Part shown: positions 8,334 to 19,567 of the stretch, piece by piece
Position numbering within the stretch: position 1 is the stretch's first letter
How the letters are laid out: every line of letters begins with the position of its first letter
Source of the DNA: Candidatus Sulfotelmatobacter sp.
GTDB lineage: Bacteria; Acidobacteriota; Terriglobia; Terriglobales; Acidobacteriaceae
Assembly: GCA_030039165.1 (NCBI GenBank)
Contig: JASHQM010000191.1
Span: 1 to 58,544 of the forward strand
Reading direction: 5' to 3'
DNA: 58,544 nt
The notes under the pieces: generated by a model
The model's input: the letters and a program-made list of their open reading frames with translations, nothing else
The model's database searches: none
Told to the model about the DNA's origin: nothing
Translations under genes and position numbers: made by a program

Positions 8334-8852
8334 ATGCAGTCAACGGCAAACCTTGGCGGAACTCACCTTGGCAAGATCACCTTGGTGATTATGACGTGCG
8401 CGATCGTCGCGGGGGCATTTGCGCGCGCAGATGCGCGGTCCAAGGACAAGAACAAGCACGATTCGCTGGAGGATTATATCCGGCGTATGGGGGGCCCCGT
8501 CGGACCGGTTGCGACGCCAAGCACACCGGGCAGCCTCTGGGTGGACAACGGGCGCATGGCCAACCTGGTGTCGGACTACAAAGCCTCGCGAGTGGGCGAT
8601 CTGGTGACCATTAACATCTCGCAAAATCTGGACATTATTTTCTGCTGCAATGTTCTGATTTATTTCGACCTCATTTCCAAACGGAGGGTGCTGCGGCACT
8701 TCTACAACAATCTGTTACCACATGGGTATTTGTTTCTCGGCTCCTCCGAGTCCTTGCACGGGGTGAGTGAAGATTTTTGCCTGTTACACCTGCCCGGCTC
8801 GACAAGCTACGTGAAACGCGAAGCATTGCCAGTGGGAGGGGAAACGATATGA
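8334..8852 (+). CDS. Chimeric ORF: N-terminus of flagellar L-ring protein FlgH joined to C-terminus of chemotaxis methyltransferase CheR
   Basis: Residues 1 to about 96 are FlgH-like: a signal peptide, then TPGSLWVDNGRMANLVSDY and VGDLVTIN. From about residue 98 the reading continues in frame as LDIIFCCNVLIYFD, then LRHFYNNLLPHGYLFLGSSE and HLPGSTSYVKRE, the C-terminal third of CheR. The beta-barrel part of FlgH and the SAM-binding front of CheR are both absent, so neither activity is expected. The canonical CheR FCRNV reads FCCNV here. The junction falls near 8620-8632. The ORF overlaps the next gene by ATGA. It is either a large deletion between a flg operon and a che/HDOD operon or an assembly join. 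Confidence 0.8.
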   Translation: MQSTANLGGTHLGKITLVIMTCAIVAGAFARADARSKDKNKHDSLEDYIRRMGGPVGPVATPSTPGSLWVDNGRMANLVSDYKASRVGDLVTINISQNLDIIFCCNVLIYFDLISKRRVLRHFYNNLLPHGYLFLGSSESLHGVSEDFCLLHLPGSTSYVKREALPVGGETI

Positions 8853-9748
8853 AACGGAGCGCAGACTGCAAACAGCTTTTGCTGGACCGGGTAGAGGGGT
8901 TGCTGCAGATTCCGACGATTCCTGCGGTTCTCGCCCCTCTGTTGCGCTACCTTGAGCAGCCGGTGGAGAAACTCGATGTACAGAAGGTCACCGATTTCAT
9001 AGCGCAGGATAAGTCGCTGGCGGCGCAATGCCTGCAAATGGCCAACTCGCCATTGTTTGGGCGTTGGCAACAGGTGGATTCACTGCGCGGGGCGGTGGTC
9101 AGCCTGGGCTTCCGGCATGTCAGCGATATTGCCATGTCTTGCGGGATGTTGAAGATGTTGCCGGGTAAAAAGCGTGGCTTCGATCCCATCGTTTTCTGGG
9201 AGCACTCGCTGGGATGCGCTCTGCTCTGCCGTCATCTGGCGCGCAACATTAATCTCGACGATCCGGGGAAGGCTTATCTGGCGGGCCTGCTGCATGATCT
9301 GGGAATCATCGTCAATCTGTGGCTCCTGCCCGACGAATTTGGGGAAGCCTTCGAAGCTGCGCGCAGCGAGGGCATGCCGTTGCACGAAGCCGAGCAGAGG
9401 GTGCTGGGATTTACCCATTGCGAAAGCGGAGGATTGCTGGCAGAGCGCTGGGGCTTCGCTCCGGGGTTGGTGGAAGTCGTAACGCACCATCATCTGCCAC
9501 AACGGTCGTCGGAGAATACTACACTGGTGTCGCTGGTGCACATCGCCGACCTGCTGTGCCGCACCGGGGGGCTGAACCACGGCTACGTCGAGGCGCGCCA
9601 GGTGAATCTATTTGAGGATGCCGGCTTCGCACTGCTCGCCCGCAGTTCTTCGGCGTTGAAGAAATTCGATTGGGCTCGGCTGACCTTTGAATTGGAATCG
9701 TATATGGATGAGGTTCACCGGCTGGTGAGGATGATTTACCGGGCGTGA
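8849..9748 (+). CDS. HDOD-domain signalling protein
   Basis: 299 aa. A single HDOD domain (about 20-215) includes LQMANSPLFG, the GxxxxxxLGF-type segment (RGAVVSLGFRHV) and HDLGIIVNLWLLP. HDOD proteins are HD-fold relatives that act in signalling or c-di-GMP networks without clear phosphodiesterase residues. The start at 8849 is chosen because a strong GGGAGGGG site (8834-8841) precedes it and because it overlaps the stop of the cheR-derived segment by ATGA. This indicates that cheR and this gene were translationally coupled before the rearrangement. Confidence 0.85.
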   Translation: MKRSADCKQLLLDRVEGLLQIPTIPAVLAPLLRYLEQPVEKLDVQKVTDFIAQDKSLAAQCLQMANSPLFGRWQQVDSLRGAVVSLGFRHVSDIAMSCGMLKMLPGKKRGFDPIVFWEHSLGCALLCRHLARNINLDDPGKAYLAGLLHDLGIIVNLWLLPDEFGEAFEAARSEGMPLHEAEQRVLGFTHCESGGLLAERWGFAPGLVEVVTHHHLPQRSSENTTLVSLVHIADLLCRTGGLNHGYVEARQVNLFEDAGFALLARSSSALKKFDWARLTFELESYMDEVHRLVRMIYRA

Positions 9749-10055
9749 GCTATGGGCAGGCAGTACATCTTTGTGATTCACCAGCGATAACGAGTCGTTT
9801 TTGCCAGACCTTTTTGGTAACAGTATTGTCTGAATGCGGTTTCGACCCACGCGAGATCCGTCGCCCCTACTGGTGAAAGCGCCGGGCTTCGGGATGGCGT
9901 ATTGACGGTTTTTCGCTAGCGGAACGGGCAGGATGACGCACTTTCACTTTCTTGCCCGGTTTGCGTCAGGTTCGAGTATTAATCGTTTAGAGCGAAGCGG
10001 ACACGAGGGGCGAGACTCGACAAAATCTTAAATTAGATATAATCTAAACTTTCCG
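9749..10055. other. Intergenic region upstream of the perR-type gene
   Basis: 307 bp without a supported ORF. Its right end holds the palindromic operator at 10033-10047. The rest shows no strong hairpin or terminator. Confidence 0.5.
10033..10047 (+). promoter_or_regulatory. PerR/Fur-type operator (palindrome)
   Basis: TTAGATATAATCTAA is a perfect 6-3-6 palindrome nine bases before the ATG of the Fur-family gene. Its size, AT content and position match Per/Fur boxes, so it is a likely autoregulatory site. No second clear copy was found before katG. Confidence 0.65.
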
Positions 10056-10484
10056 ATGGACGCCGAGGCGATTAAACGGTCCCTGCAGGGGAGCGGGTTG
10101 CGATGCACTCCACAGCGCTACGCCGTGATGGAATTCCTGATGGAACACACCGGGCATCCCACAGCTGCGGAAATCTTCGAATCTGTAAATCGCGCGGATC
10201 CCCGCTGCTCTTCCAAGGCTACGACGTATAACAATTTGCGGGACCTGGTAAAGGCGGGTTTGGTGCGGGAAGTGGCGGTGGAAGGCCGTGCCGCAAGATT
10301 TGATGCCAAAGGCATGCGGCATCACCATTTTATTTGCGACCGCTGCGGCAATGTAGAGGACGTGAAGTGGTACGCCGTTCCCAGGCCCGCCTCGCCCTTC
10401 CTGGGTAAGCGGAGGCTGCGCGAGTGCGAACTCATTTTCCGAGGACTTTGTACGAAGTGCGCTACACGTCACGAATCCCGTTAA
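10056..10484 (+). CDS. perR: Fur-family peroxide regulator (PerR-like)
   Basis: 142 aa. N-terminal winged helix (about 1-80, with CTPQRYAVMEFL and SKATTYNNLRDL), then a metal-binding/dimer domain. Residues equivalent to the PerR iron site are present: Asp in RFDAKG, two His in RHHHF, and Asp in CGNVEDV. The structural zinc pairs CDRC and CTKC are intact. The Asp in RFD, where Fur has Glu, favours PerR over Fur. PerR senses hydrogen peroxide by metal-catalysed oxidation and derepresses catalase genes. katG follows 138 bp downstream, and a palindromic box lies upstream. Confidence 0.82.
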   Translation: MDAEAIKRSLQGSGLRCTPQRYAVMEFLMEHTGHPTAAEIFESVNRADPRCSSKATTYNNLRDLVKAGLVREVAVEGRAARFDAKGMRHHHFICDRCGNVEDVKWYAVPRPASPFLGKRRLRECELIFRGLCTKCATRHESR

Positions 10485-10589
10485 GCGTCGCCGGTATGCG
10501 CATGCCCGGAAGCACAGCTTGTGAGCAGAACGACCGCCGATTGGTGCGAATCGGAAGAAACCTAGATAGTTTTGGTATTTCATCAATAG

Positions 10590-12848
<2,259 letters not shown>

Positions 12849-12867
12849 TGTAGGCGAAGTATTACGC

Positions 12868-12893
12868 GGCGAGCCTAAAGGCTCGCCTTTTTT
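12868..12893 (+). terminator. Intrinsic terminator after katG
   Basis: An 8-bp perfect stem GGCGAGCC/GGCTCGCC with a TAAA loop is followed directly by six T residues. It ends the katG transcript 20 bp after the stop codon. Confidence 0.92.
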
Positions 12894-13081
12894 CGTTCGT
12901 CAATGCATCGGATGGTTGTGGTGCTCATCGCCCAGCTTAGCCCCGCACCGATGGATGAAGTGTGCGCCGGCTTGCGCTTCGCGCTGGGATGCGATGCAAA
13001 GCAGGTGTAGGCAACCGCTCAGGCCAAAGGCAGGCGTGAGTGGGCGCCATCGCAAGAGGTATTTGTTTTAATCCCTGCCCG

Positions 13082-14839
13082 CTACTGCCCCAGCCCCAAC
13101 ACTTCAAACGCGACTGGCTGTTTTTCCTCGAAGATCAGTTTTCTGTCAACCTCCAACGTTTCCTGCTTGAGTCGGTGAATCGCGTAGGCTATGCCGGCGA
13201 TGATGGGCAGGAATATAAGCATGCGCAGCGAATCCTGTAGCGCCCACGCCTCCAGCCATGGACTCAGCATGGCGTACGAGTAGAAGGCAAACATGTAGCC
13301 GAGCATGGTAATCATGGCGGAATCGTGAAATGGAGGATAGCTGCAGGTGAATGGAACTTTTCGAAAGCGAAGCAGCAGAATGTCAGTCAGCAGCACTGAC
13401 CAGACCGCAGCCAGCGATGAGTGCATCGCACCCACGCGCCATCCCCACAGAAAAGCCGAAGCTGGCAACAGCACTGCCCAAATCCAGGGAAAAACAAAGG
13501 TGAGCATCACTCTTCGTGCGAGCGGCGCACAATCGTCTACGCCTGTGTCGAGCGAGAGCCGGAAAATCCAATTTGCTCGCAAATCCGCAGGGACGTCGAG
13601 AGCTACGCGCAGTCCTGTGAGAATGCAGTAGCTCAAAATAAATGGAATCGAAAGCAAGGCTTCCGTCGGCTGGTGCGCTTCTGCGCTGGACTTGCCGTTG
13701 AACGCACTAAACAGAACTTGCGATGCGATCACTGCTCCCAACGCCAGAAACGCGCCGAAAACCAGGCCGTGGCGCTCGCTGCGTAACAGTGTCTTCATCG
13801 CGAATCGGTAGCCCGCGCGTTGAAAAGGAGTTCGCAGAATCCAACGGTCAGCCAGCCCAAAAAGCCGCGACGAACTGGCGCGCGCGTGTTGCGGCGTGAT
13901 GTCAAGAGTTTCGGGAATGCGTACAAAACATCTGCGGTAGCTCAGCGCGTAGGCTGCCATTGCGATGGCCATGATAGCGAAAAGGGATGTGGCCGCCATC
14001 GACCCCGCAACCGCCAGCGTGCCTTCGGCTTTGCCGCGCAGTAGCTGGCAAAGGCCGAGAAACCATACCGACGGCAAAAATCGAATCAGCGAATGCGGCT
14101 CCTGCGATAAATGCTCTATGAAGGCGGGCACAGTGAAGCTGGTCGAGAGCAGGGTTAACAGCGACAGCAAGATCAGACCACGAATGTAGACTGAAATGCG
14201 GCGAAAGCTAGGCAGCGTGAACATTAAGACGCCGACTGTGCCGAAAACTGCAAAAAAGCTGAAAATGCTCGCAAGGATTACAACCAAGGCATGGATCGCA
14301 GCGAACTCGATGAGATAGCGTGCGGACAATTGCGCCCCACTGACGACGGCGGGAAAAAGCACGGCGGACGCGGCATTTACGTCGATGGCAAGTACCAGCG
14401 CCAGAAAAAGAATTGCGGTGAAATTGGCGAAGAAAATCCTGCGGGTGGAAATCGGCAAATGAACCAAGTTGGAGAAGTCGCGGCGGTCGGGGAAGATGCT
14501 GTCCCAGCGCCACACCGCCACGGCGCCAGTTACTACCATCGAAAGCACAATGAAGAAATATTCATCCGGCATGGCGGCTGCCAGCGGATCGAAATCCGTT
14601 TGGCCGCGTAGCCATTGCAGAAGCGAACTGAACTTATCGAACAGAAAAACGGAATAGAAAAGACTGGGCAGAGCCAACAGTGCCAGAATCAGGCCCATTC
14701 CGACTCCCAGATCTTCCGACTCGGTTTCGCCGCCGCCGTGAAAGCTGCGGTCGACAAACAGCCGCACAAGTCGGAGGAATGGCCGCCGAGCCAGGACTTC
14801 CCAGGTCTGGTGCAGCGAAGGTTTCCGCGAAGAGCTCAT
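13082..14839 (-). CDS. ABC transporter permease, large multi-spanning exporter type
   Basis: 585 aa with at least ten hydrophobic segments (for example LILALLALPSLFYSVFLF, MVVTGAVAVW, HALVVILASIFSFFAVFG and a C-terminal pair). There is no substrate-binding domain. The start ATG at 14839 overlaps the stop of the ATPase gene by ATGA. A longer open frame upstream overlaps the ATPase and is not used. Together the two genes form an ABC-2-like exporter pair. The substrate is unknown; such two-gene exporters often move lipids, antibiotics or peptides. Confidence 0.82.
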   Translation of the reverse strand: MSSSRKPSLHQTWEVLARRPFLRLVRLFVDRSFHGGGETESEDLGVGMGLILALLALPSLFYSVFLFDKFSSLLQWLRGQTDFDPLAAAMPDEYFFIVLSMVVTGAVAVWRWDSIFPDRRDFSNLVHLPISTRRIFFANFTAILFLALVLAIDVNAASAVLFPAVVSGAQLSARYLIEFAAIHALVVILASIFSFFAVFGTVGVLMFTLPSFRRISVYIRGLILLSLLTLLSTSFTVPAFIEHLSQEPHSLIRFLPSVWFLGLCQLLRGKAEGTLAVAGSMAATSLFAIMAIAMAAYALSYRRCFVRIPETLDITPQHARASSSRLFGLADRWILRTPFQRAGYRFAMKTLLRSERHGLVFGAFLALGAVIASQVLFSAFNGKSSAEAHQPTEALLSIPFILSYCILTGLRVALDVPADLRANWIFRLSLDTGVDDCAPLARRVMLTFVFPWIWAVLLPASAFLWGWRVGAMHSSLAAVWSVLLTDILLLRFRKVPFTCSYPPFHDSAMITMLGYMFAFYSYAMLSPWLEAWALQDSLRMLIFLPIIAGIAYAIHRLKQETLEVDRKLIFEEKQPVAFEVLGLGQ

Positions 14840-15603
14840 GCTGCACTCATGGCGGCAACGATCTCGCCGGTGATTTTTTCTGCGTCCACGTCCTCGACCA
14901 AATGCATGAAAGTGCGCTCGAGCGAGACATGCTCGATGTTTTTCTGGATGGCAGTCGTGGTGTCGTGCGCAATGACAATGCCCTTGCGCAGAATCAACAG
15001 ATGCGAGCACACCTGCTCGACCACTTCCAGAACATGTGAACAGTAAAAAATTGCGCGGCCTTGCTGGCCGAGCAGCTTGATGAGATTTTTCACCACCAGC
15101 GCTGAAGTAACGTCGAGGCCGGAAAGAGGTTCGTCGAAGATAAGGATTTCCGGATTATCCATGAGCGCGGCAATCAGCAGAATTCGCTGGCGCATTCCCT
15201 TGGAATAAGAAGCAATTGCGGAGTGCCGATGGGAGTAGAGGGCGAACAACTCGAGCAGGGCATCGATTCTTGGCAGCAGTTGTTCCGCAGGCATGTCGCG
15301 AAACGTGCCCACCATTTCCAGATACTCGCGTCCCGTGAGATAAGGATATAGGTTCGGCTCTTCTGGGACATAGCCGAGACGCTTGCGGTAGGCCACGAGA
15401 TTATGGCGAATATCTTCGCCGTTAAAGAGGACTTGGCCGTGAGTAGGATCGAGCAGCCCGATCAGCATTTTCACCGTGGTGCTCTTGCCCGAACCGTTGG
15501 GGCCAAGGCAGCCAAGCACGTGATGGGGCTGTAGCGAGAAGGAAACTTCCTGGACGGCAGGGATCGAGGCGTAGCACTTGGTGAGGCCGACGGCTTCGAG
15601 CAC
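14836..15603 (-). CDS. ABC transporter ATP-binding protein
   Basis: 255 aa. Walker A GPNGSGKST (about 34-42), the signature YSKGMRQR in place of the common LSGGQ, Walker B ILIFDEP, and the switch His (CSH) are all visible. The C-terminal tail is typical of CcmA/ABC-2 exporters. The start is GTG at 15603, preceded by GGAGG four bases away. It drives the permease encoded next, with overlapping stop and start codons. Confidence 0.9.
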   Translation of the reverse strand: MLEAVGLTKCYASIPAVQEVSFSLQPHHVLGCLGPNGSGKSTTVKMLIGLLDPTHGQVLFNGEDIRHNLVAYRKRLGYVPEEPNLYPYLTGREYLEMVGTFRDMPAEQLLPRIDALLELFALYSHRHSAIASYSKGMRQRILLIAALMDNPEILIFDEPLSGLDVTSALVVKNLIKLLGQQGRAIFYCSHVLEVVEQVCSHLLILRKGIVIAHDTTTAIQKNIEHVSLERTFMHLVEDVDAEKITGEIVAAMSAA

Positions 15604-15836
15604 GGTGCCTCCGCGGAAGATCGGATCAGGCCAGGGGAATCCCGGCAGTCGCTTTTGATGTAGACACCGGTAAGAACTCGAAGGTTTCTTGAAGGTTTTC
15701 GTTATTAAGCAGGAGCTTGCGGAATGGCTCAGCCGTTTAATCCTCCTCCGGCAGCTTCGAATCGTGGGCTTGACAAGGGGCTGAACCAGTCGGAGCGTAG
15801 CGGATGCAGAATCGAGCTGCGGTTCGACCTTCTTAT

Positions 15837-16973
15837 CTAAGAGGCGACTTTTGCGACGGATTCCTCTTCAGGCGAGAAGGTGCTTGCGAGTTCCTCTCGT
15901 ATTGGCACCGTGGCGATGACCGTAGTGCCGAGGGAATCAGATTCGATCTCCAGGCTTCCACCGAGGTCGCGCATGCGCTCCCGCATTCCTGCCAGGCCGA
16001 CGCCCGCTTCACCTCCAGTCTGCAACAGGGCGCGGAGCCGTTCAGGCGGGATACCTCTGCCATTGTCTTTGATCGCCAAACGAATCTGCCGCGGACCAAC
16101 AACGACGTCTATACCCACTCTGGAACCGTCGGAGTGCCGGTGAACATTAGTGAGTGCTTCCTGGACGGCGCGGAAAAGAGCGAGTTCGAGGTCGCGCTGC
16201 AGCCGGGGGAGCTGCTCGGGTAAGTTGAGATTCACCTGAATGCCGCTGCGCCGCGCGAAACCATCCACATACCAGCGGGCGGCGGAGGCGAAGCCCATTT
16301 CATCCAGCAGGGGTGGGTGGAGCAAATAAGAGATGGTGCGGGTTTCGATGATACATTTTTCCACGATCTCGGAGCACTCCGCGGCGCGCGCGGCTTCTTT
16401 CCCGCCCGCAGCCGCGAACAGCCCCAGATTGATTTTCAGAGCCGAAAGATACTGACCCAAGCTATCGTGCAGGCCGCGGGCAATGTGACGGCGCTCCTCA
16501 TCCTGCAAAGTAAGGATGCGGGCGCTGAGAGCATGGGCAGCCTCTTGAGCTCGTTGCAGTTCGGCGGTTCTTTGTTTAACCCGGTCCTCCAGTTCTTCGT
16601 GCGCCTTCCTTAGTTCTTCCTCGGCTTGTTGCCGTCTGGCCGTGCTTCGCCGGTTGGCTTCGCCCAAAGCGACGATGACCGCCGAGAAGGCCAGGAAGAT
16701 CACCATGCCGAAGTATTCCGTGTGATCCTTCGCAGAGAACGAGTTAAACGGAGGCAGGAACCAGTACCAGATGCCGGTCATGCCGATGGCAATCGCTAGA
16801 ACGGAGGGTCCTACGCCGCAGTACCAGGCAGAGAAGATAACGGCCAACCAAACCGTGTGGTAGGGATAATGCACTCCGAACGCGGGGCCTAGCGCCTCAC
16901 GCAAAAGCAGTGCTCCAACTGCGGAAACCCCGGCTAAAAGATACTTGAAAGCAAGTTCCCTGTTTCTGCTCAT
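15837..16973 (-). CDS. NarL/DegS-type membrane sensor histidine kinase
   Basis: 378 aa. Three to four membrane helices of DUF4118 type (about 10-105), a coiled coil (about 110-150), the HisKA_3 box EERRHIARGLHDSLGQYLS with its phospho-accepting His, and a HATPase domain (NxxRHS-type, DNGRGIP and GVGLAGMRER). This class pairs with LuxR-type response regulators. None is adjacent, so the kinase is an orphan in this window. The signal is unknown. Confidence 0.88.
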   Translation of the reverse strand: MSRNRELAFKYLLAGVSAVGALLLREALGPAFGVHYPYHTVWLAVIFSAWYCGVGPSVLAIAIGMTGIWYWFLPPFNSFSAKDHTEYFGMVIFLAFSAVIVALGEANRRSTARRQQAEEELRKAHEELEDRVKQRTAELQRAQEAAHALSARILTLQDEERRHIARGLHDSLGQYLSALKINLGLFAAAGGKEAARAAECSEIVEKCIIETRTISYLLHPPLLDEMGFASAARWYVDGFARRSGIQVNLNLPEQLPRLQRDLELALFRAVQEALTNVHRHSDGSRVGIDVVVGPRQIRLAIKDNGRGIPPERLRALLQTGGEAGVGLAGMRERMRDLGGSLEIESDSLGTTVIATVPIREELASTFSPEEESVAKVAS

Positions 16974-17114
16974 CGATGCAGGTTTTGGAAAGTTACATCA
17001 CCGCAATAGCGGCCCCGGTTTATTGAGCTGATGACGATCCTAGGACTTTCTAAACTTAATGGATGCGCCATATTACGCCAAGGATGCCACGGAGGGTAGT
17101 GACGCATTTGGGGG

Positions 17115-17141
17115 GAGCGAGCCCGAACGCGGGGCTCGCTC
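17115..17141. terminator. GC-rich hairpin downstream of phoU
   Basis: A 10-bp perfect stem GAGCGAGCCC/GGGCTCGCTC with a 7-base loop. It has no T-run on either strand, so it may be a transcript-stabilising hairpin or part of a repeat rather than a true terminator. It lies beside a dispersed repeat copy. Confidence 0.4.
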
Positions 17142-17166
17142 AGATCTCTTCACCATCCAGCTCAGG

Positions 17167-17210
17167 GCAGGTCCTTCGCTACGCAAAAGAGGCTTGCTCA
17201 GGATAACCGG
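17167..17210 (+). repeat. Dispersed intergenic repeat, copy A
   Basis: Opens GCAGGTCCTTCGCT and closes TTGCTCAGGATAAC. The frame CAGGTyCyTC...TCrGrATrACa is shared with 19449-19491 and 31363-31423. Repeats of this kind recur between genes in acidobacterial genomes (from memory). Confidence 0.45.
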
Positions 17211-17216
17211 GTGGGT

Positions 17217-17939
17217 TCAGTGTTGGTCGCGGCGGCGGAGATAATCGATAAACATTTGCTCGACTGGCTTGTCGTAAGCCATGAGCACGTGGCGAACAGT
17301 GTGTCCGCTGACGAAGTGACAAACTTCTTCGGCGAGATTTTTGGCGTGGTCGCCGGCGCGCTCCAGTGACTGAGTCATGAAGATGACTTGCAGGCTGGCC
17401 TGGCGGGCGATGTTTTCGGGATTCTCGATATGGCGGAGGAAGATGAGATTGCGAAGGCGGTCCATTTCGCTATCGGCGCGAAGGACGTCAACGGCTTTGC
17501 CCACGTCGCGGGCAGAAAAGGCAGCGCCGACATCCGTGAGCATTTTTTCGAGGATGGTCGCCATGTGGGTGAGGTCGCGGGAGTCTTCAGAGTCAATGCG
17601 GCCGCCGGCAGACTGGGCACTGTTGGCGAAGCTGAGGAGCAGGTCGCCGATGCGCTCGAGGCCGATCATGAACTTCATGCAGGCAAGCAACTCGCGGGCG
17701 TGGGCCGGCTCGACGTCGGTGATGGAGGTGGTGACGGCGGTGTCGATTTCCATGTCGAGCTGGTCGAGTTCGCGCTCGCGCTGGCGGAGGGAGTTGAGCA
17801 AAGGAGCGGAGCCGGTGGCAATGCCTTCGGCGGCCGCTCCCGCGGCTTCTTTGGCCAGATGGCAGGCTTCAATGGTGCGGCGAACGATGCGATGATGGGA
17901 TGGCTCGGCAGCGAAGTCTTCGGCGGGAGCGGTACTCAT
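17217..17939 (-). CDS. phoU: PhoU phosphate-signalling regulator
   Basis: 240 aa, all-helical, with two PhoU repeats (about 15-110 and 120-220). The metal-binding segments near MKFMIGLERIGDL and SLERAGDHAKNLAEEV are conserved. PhoU links the phosphate transporter Pst to the PhoR kinase and turns the Pho response off in high phosphate. The start ATG 17939 is chosen because upstream residues are not PhoU-like. No pst genes are nearby, but a PhoR/PhoB-like pair lies 3.2 kb away on the same strand. Confidence 0.9.
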   Translation of the reverse strand: MSTAPAEDFAAEPSHHRIVRRTIEACHLAKEAAGAAAEGIATGSAPLLNSLRQRERELDQLDMEIDTAVTTSITDVEPAHARELLACMKFMIGLERIGDLLLSFANSAQSAGGRIDSEDSRDLTHMATILEKMLTDVGAAFSARDVGKAVDVLRADSEMDRLRNLIFLRHIENPENIARQASLQVIFMTQSLERAGDHAKNLAEEVCHFVSGHTVRHVLMAYDKPVEQMFIDYLRRRDQH

Positions 17940-18212
17940 GAGGGAATCCCCGGGGCATGCGCTGGCGCTACGCAGGCCTGTTAACTCTGATTTTGCCGTA
18001 CACATAGGCGGAGGGTCAACAGCTAAGGATAGAAATAGTTTGTTGGCACAGAGTTAACGCGCGGTGAATTTTCGGTCATTTTTCGTGTGAAATCGGGTGG
18101 GGCATCCAAGTTGTGACCGGGACTTAAAAAATGGCTTTACCCAACAGGAAAGACGCGTTCGATTCGTTTTATTCACTCAAGACAAGCTGGCGGTTGTCCC
18201 TACATGCTATCG

Positions 18213-18443
18213 CTAGCCATGGCGTTGACGTTTGGCGGCGCGGCGTTGCGCCTTCTGATATTTCTTCATCATTTTCTGCTGGCGCTTGGCCTGTTTCTTT
18301 CCATACTTCTGAAATTGCTTGGAGGCGCGTTTGGCTTCCTTGCTGTTCTCGCCGATGGCTTTGTTCTCCTTGCGAGCGTACGCCGGAACCGAGCCTGCGA
18401 CCGTGAGCAAAGCGAGCAGCAAAAGGGCTGCGATGCGTTTCAT
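18213..18443 (-). CDS. Small exported Lys/Arg-rich protein
   Basis: 76 aa with GGAG just before the ATG at 18443. A signal peptide (MKRIAALLLLALL, cut after PAYA) is followed by a mature part of about 50 residues, roughly half Lys/Arg plus Gln (for example KKQAKRQQKMMKKYQKAQ). It is predicted to be helical and strongly cationic. A larger open frame upstream is not supported. It is divergent from the SYLF gene. Function unknown; similar small basic exported proteins occur in related genomes, in my recollection. Possible roles are binding nucleic acid or acidic envelope polymers, which is inference. Confidence 0.6.
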   Translation of the reverse strand: MKRIAALLLLALLTVAGSVPAYARKENKAIGENSKEAKRASKQFQKYGKKQAKRQQKMMKKYQKAQRRAAKRQRHG

Positions 18444-18642
18444 GATGTCTCCGGAGAGATGCTGGAGTGATCTTAACATTGAACGGGGAGCAGGGTTGAC
18501 CTTGCATAAAAAGAGGCACATTCCGAAGGTAACCGAAGGGAAAAACGCAGCGGGCGATAACCTGGGCAAGTTTGAAACCTCGCCGTCCGGCATATCGTTT
18601 ACAATCCAAGTACCAGCCCCAAGAAACTCTGCGTGAGGAACC

Positions 18643-19326
18643 ATGAGAACCGGGTTGCTTTGTCTCCTGACGGTAGGCCTGTGTGCATATTGTTTCGCCG
18701 CCGAAAACCAAACCAAGGCTGCCGACCGCGTACAAGCGGCGGCTGAAGTATTAAACGATATTCAAGCTGCTCCGGACAAAGGCATTCCGGAGGAAGTGCT
18801 GGGTTCGGCCGAGTGCGTCGCGGTAGTACCCTCGATGCTGAAGGGGGGATTTATTGTAGGCGCGAAATACGGGCGCGGGCTGGCCAGTTGCCGCACGCCA
18901 AAAGGCTGGAGCGCACCTGCCTTCTTTAGGATTGAGGGTGGCAGTTTCGGTTTTCAAATTGGCGGCCAGGCCGTGGATCTGATTATGCTCATCATGAACA
19001 AAAACGGCATGAAGCACTTACTCTCCAGCGAATTCGAACTGGGCGCGGATGCTTCAGTGGCTGCCGGCCCAGTCGGCCGCCATGCCGAAGGGAACACGGA
19101 CTGGAAAATGCGTGCCGAAGTGCTGACCTATTCTCGCGCACGTGGCTTGTTTGCGGGTGTCAGCCTGAATGGGGCTGTGATCAAGCAGGATAAGGACAGC
19201 ACGCGCGAGTTCTACGGGCACATGGTTTCGTTCCCGGCGTCATTGCAGGGTGAAGTAGACGCGCCTGCGGGAGCCAATGCGTTCCTCACCTCGCTGGCGA
19301 AGTGGGCGCAGGAAGCGGCGAAGTAA
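18643..19326 (+). CDS. SYLF (Ysc84) lipid-binding domain protein, exported
   Basis: 227 aa. A signal peptide (LLCLLTVGLCAYCFA) is followed by one SYLF domain spanning most of the chain: IPEEVLGSAECVAVVPSMLKG, GRGLASCRT, and a C-terminal ARGLFAGVSLNGAVI. SYLF domains bind phosphoinositide-like lipids in eukaryotes; the bacterial role is not settled. A GAGG ribosome site precedes the ATG. It is divergently transcribed from the small basic exported protein, sharing about 200 bp of promoter region. Confidence 0.88.
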   Translation: MRTGLLCLLTVGLCAYCFAAENQTKAADRVQAAAEVLNDIQAAPDKGIPEEVLGSAECVAVVPSMLKGGFIVGAKYGRGLASCRTPKGWSAPAFFRIEGGSFGFQIGGQAVDLIMLIMNKNGMKHLLSSEFELGADASVAAGPVGRHAEGNTDWKMRAEVLTYSRARGLFAGVSLNGAVIKQDKDSTREFYGHMVSFPASLQGEVDAPAGANAFLTSLAKWAQEAAK

Positions 19327-19448
19327 GCGGGGCGTTCGGTTTTCGGGCGTCAGGCTTCGGCAATCGGGCAATTTGATAGATAGAGAAAACGGATCGGTGG
19401 TTCCATCGTTTCTCCCAGAATGCGTGTGCAGATGCAGATGCCACCAAA

Positions 19449-19491
19449 GCAGGTTCTTCACACGTCCTCCGGACTGATTCGGAATGACAAG
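19449..19491 (+). repeat. Dispersed intergenic repeat, copy B
   Basis: GCAGGTTCTTCACACGTC at the left and GATTCGGAATGACAAG at the right. It has the same framework as copies at 17167 and 31363, in the gap between the SYLF and acyltransferase genes. Confidence 0.45.
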
Positions 19492-19567
19492 ATTATCAGG
19501 CGAACGCTGAGCCGATGAGCCGAAAATCGACTGCCGCAATCCGAACACCGAAGCCCGAAGCCTGACG

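Noticed and set aside
12911..13012. Short ORF after the katG terminator
   Set aside because: 33 codons, no ribosome site or conserved motif.
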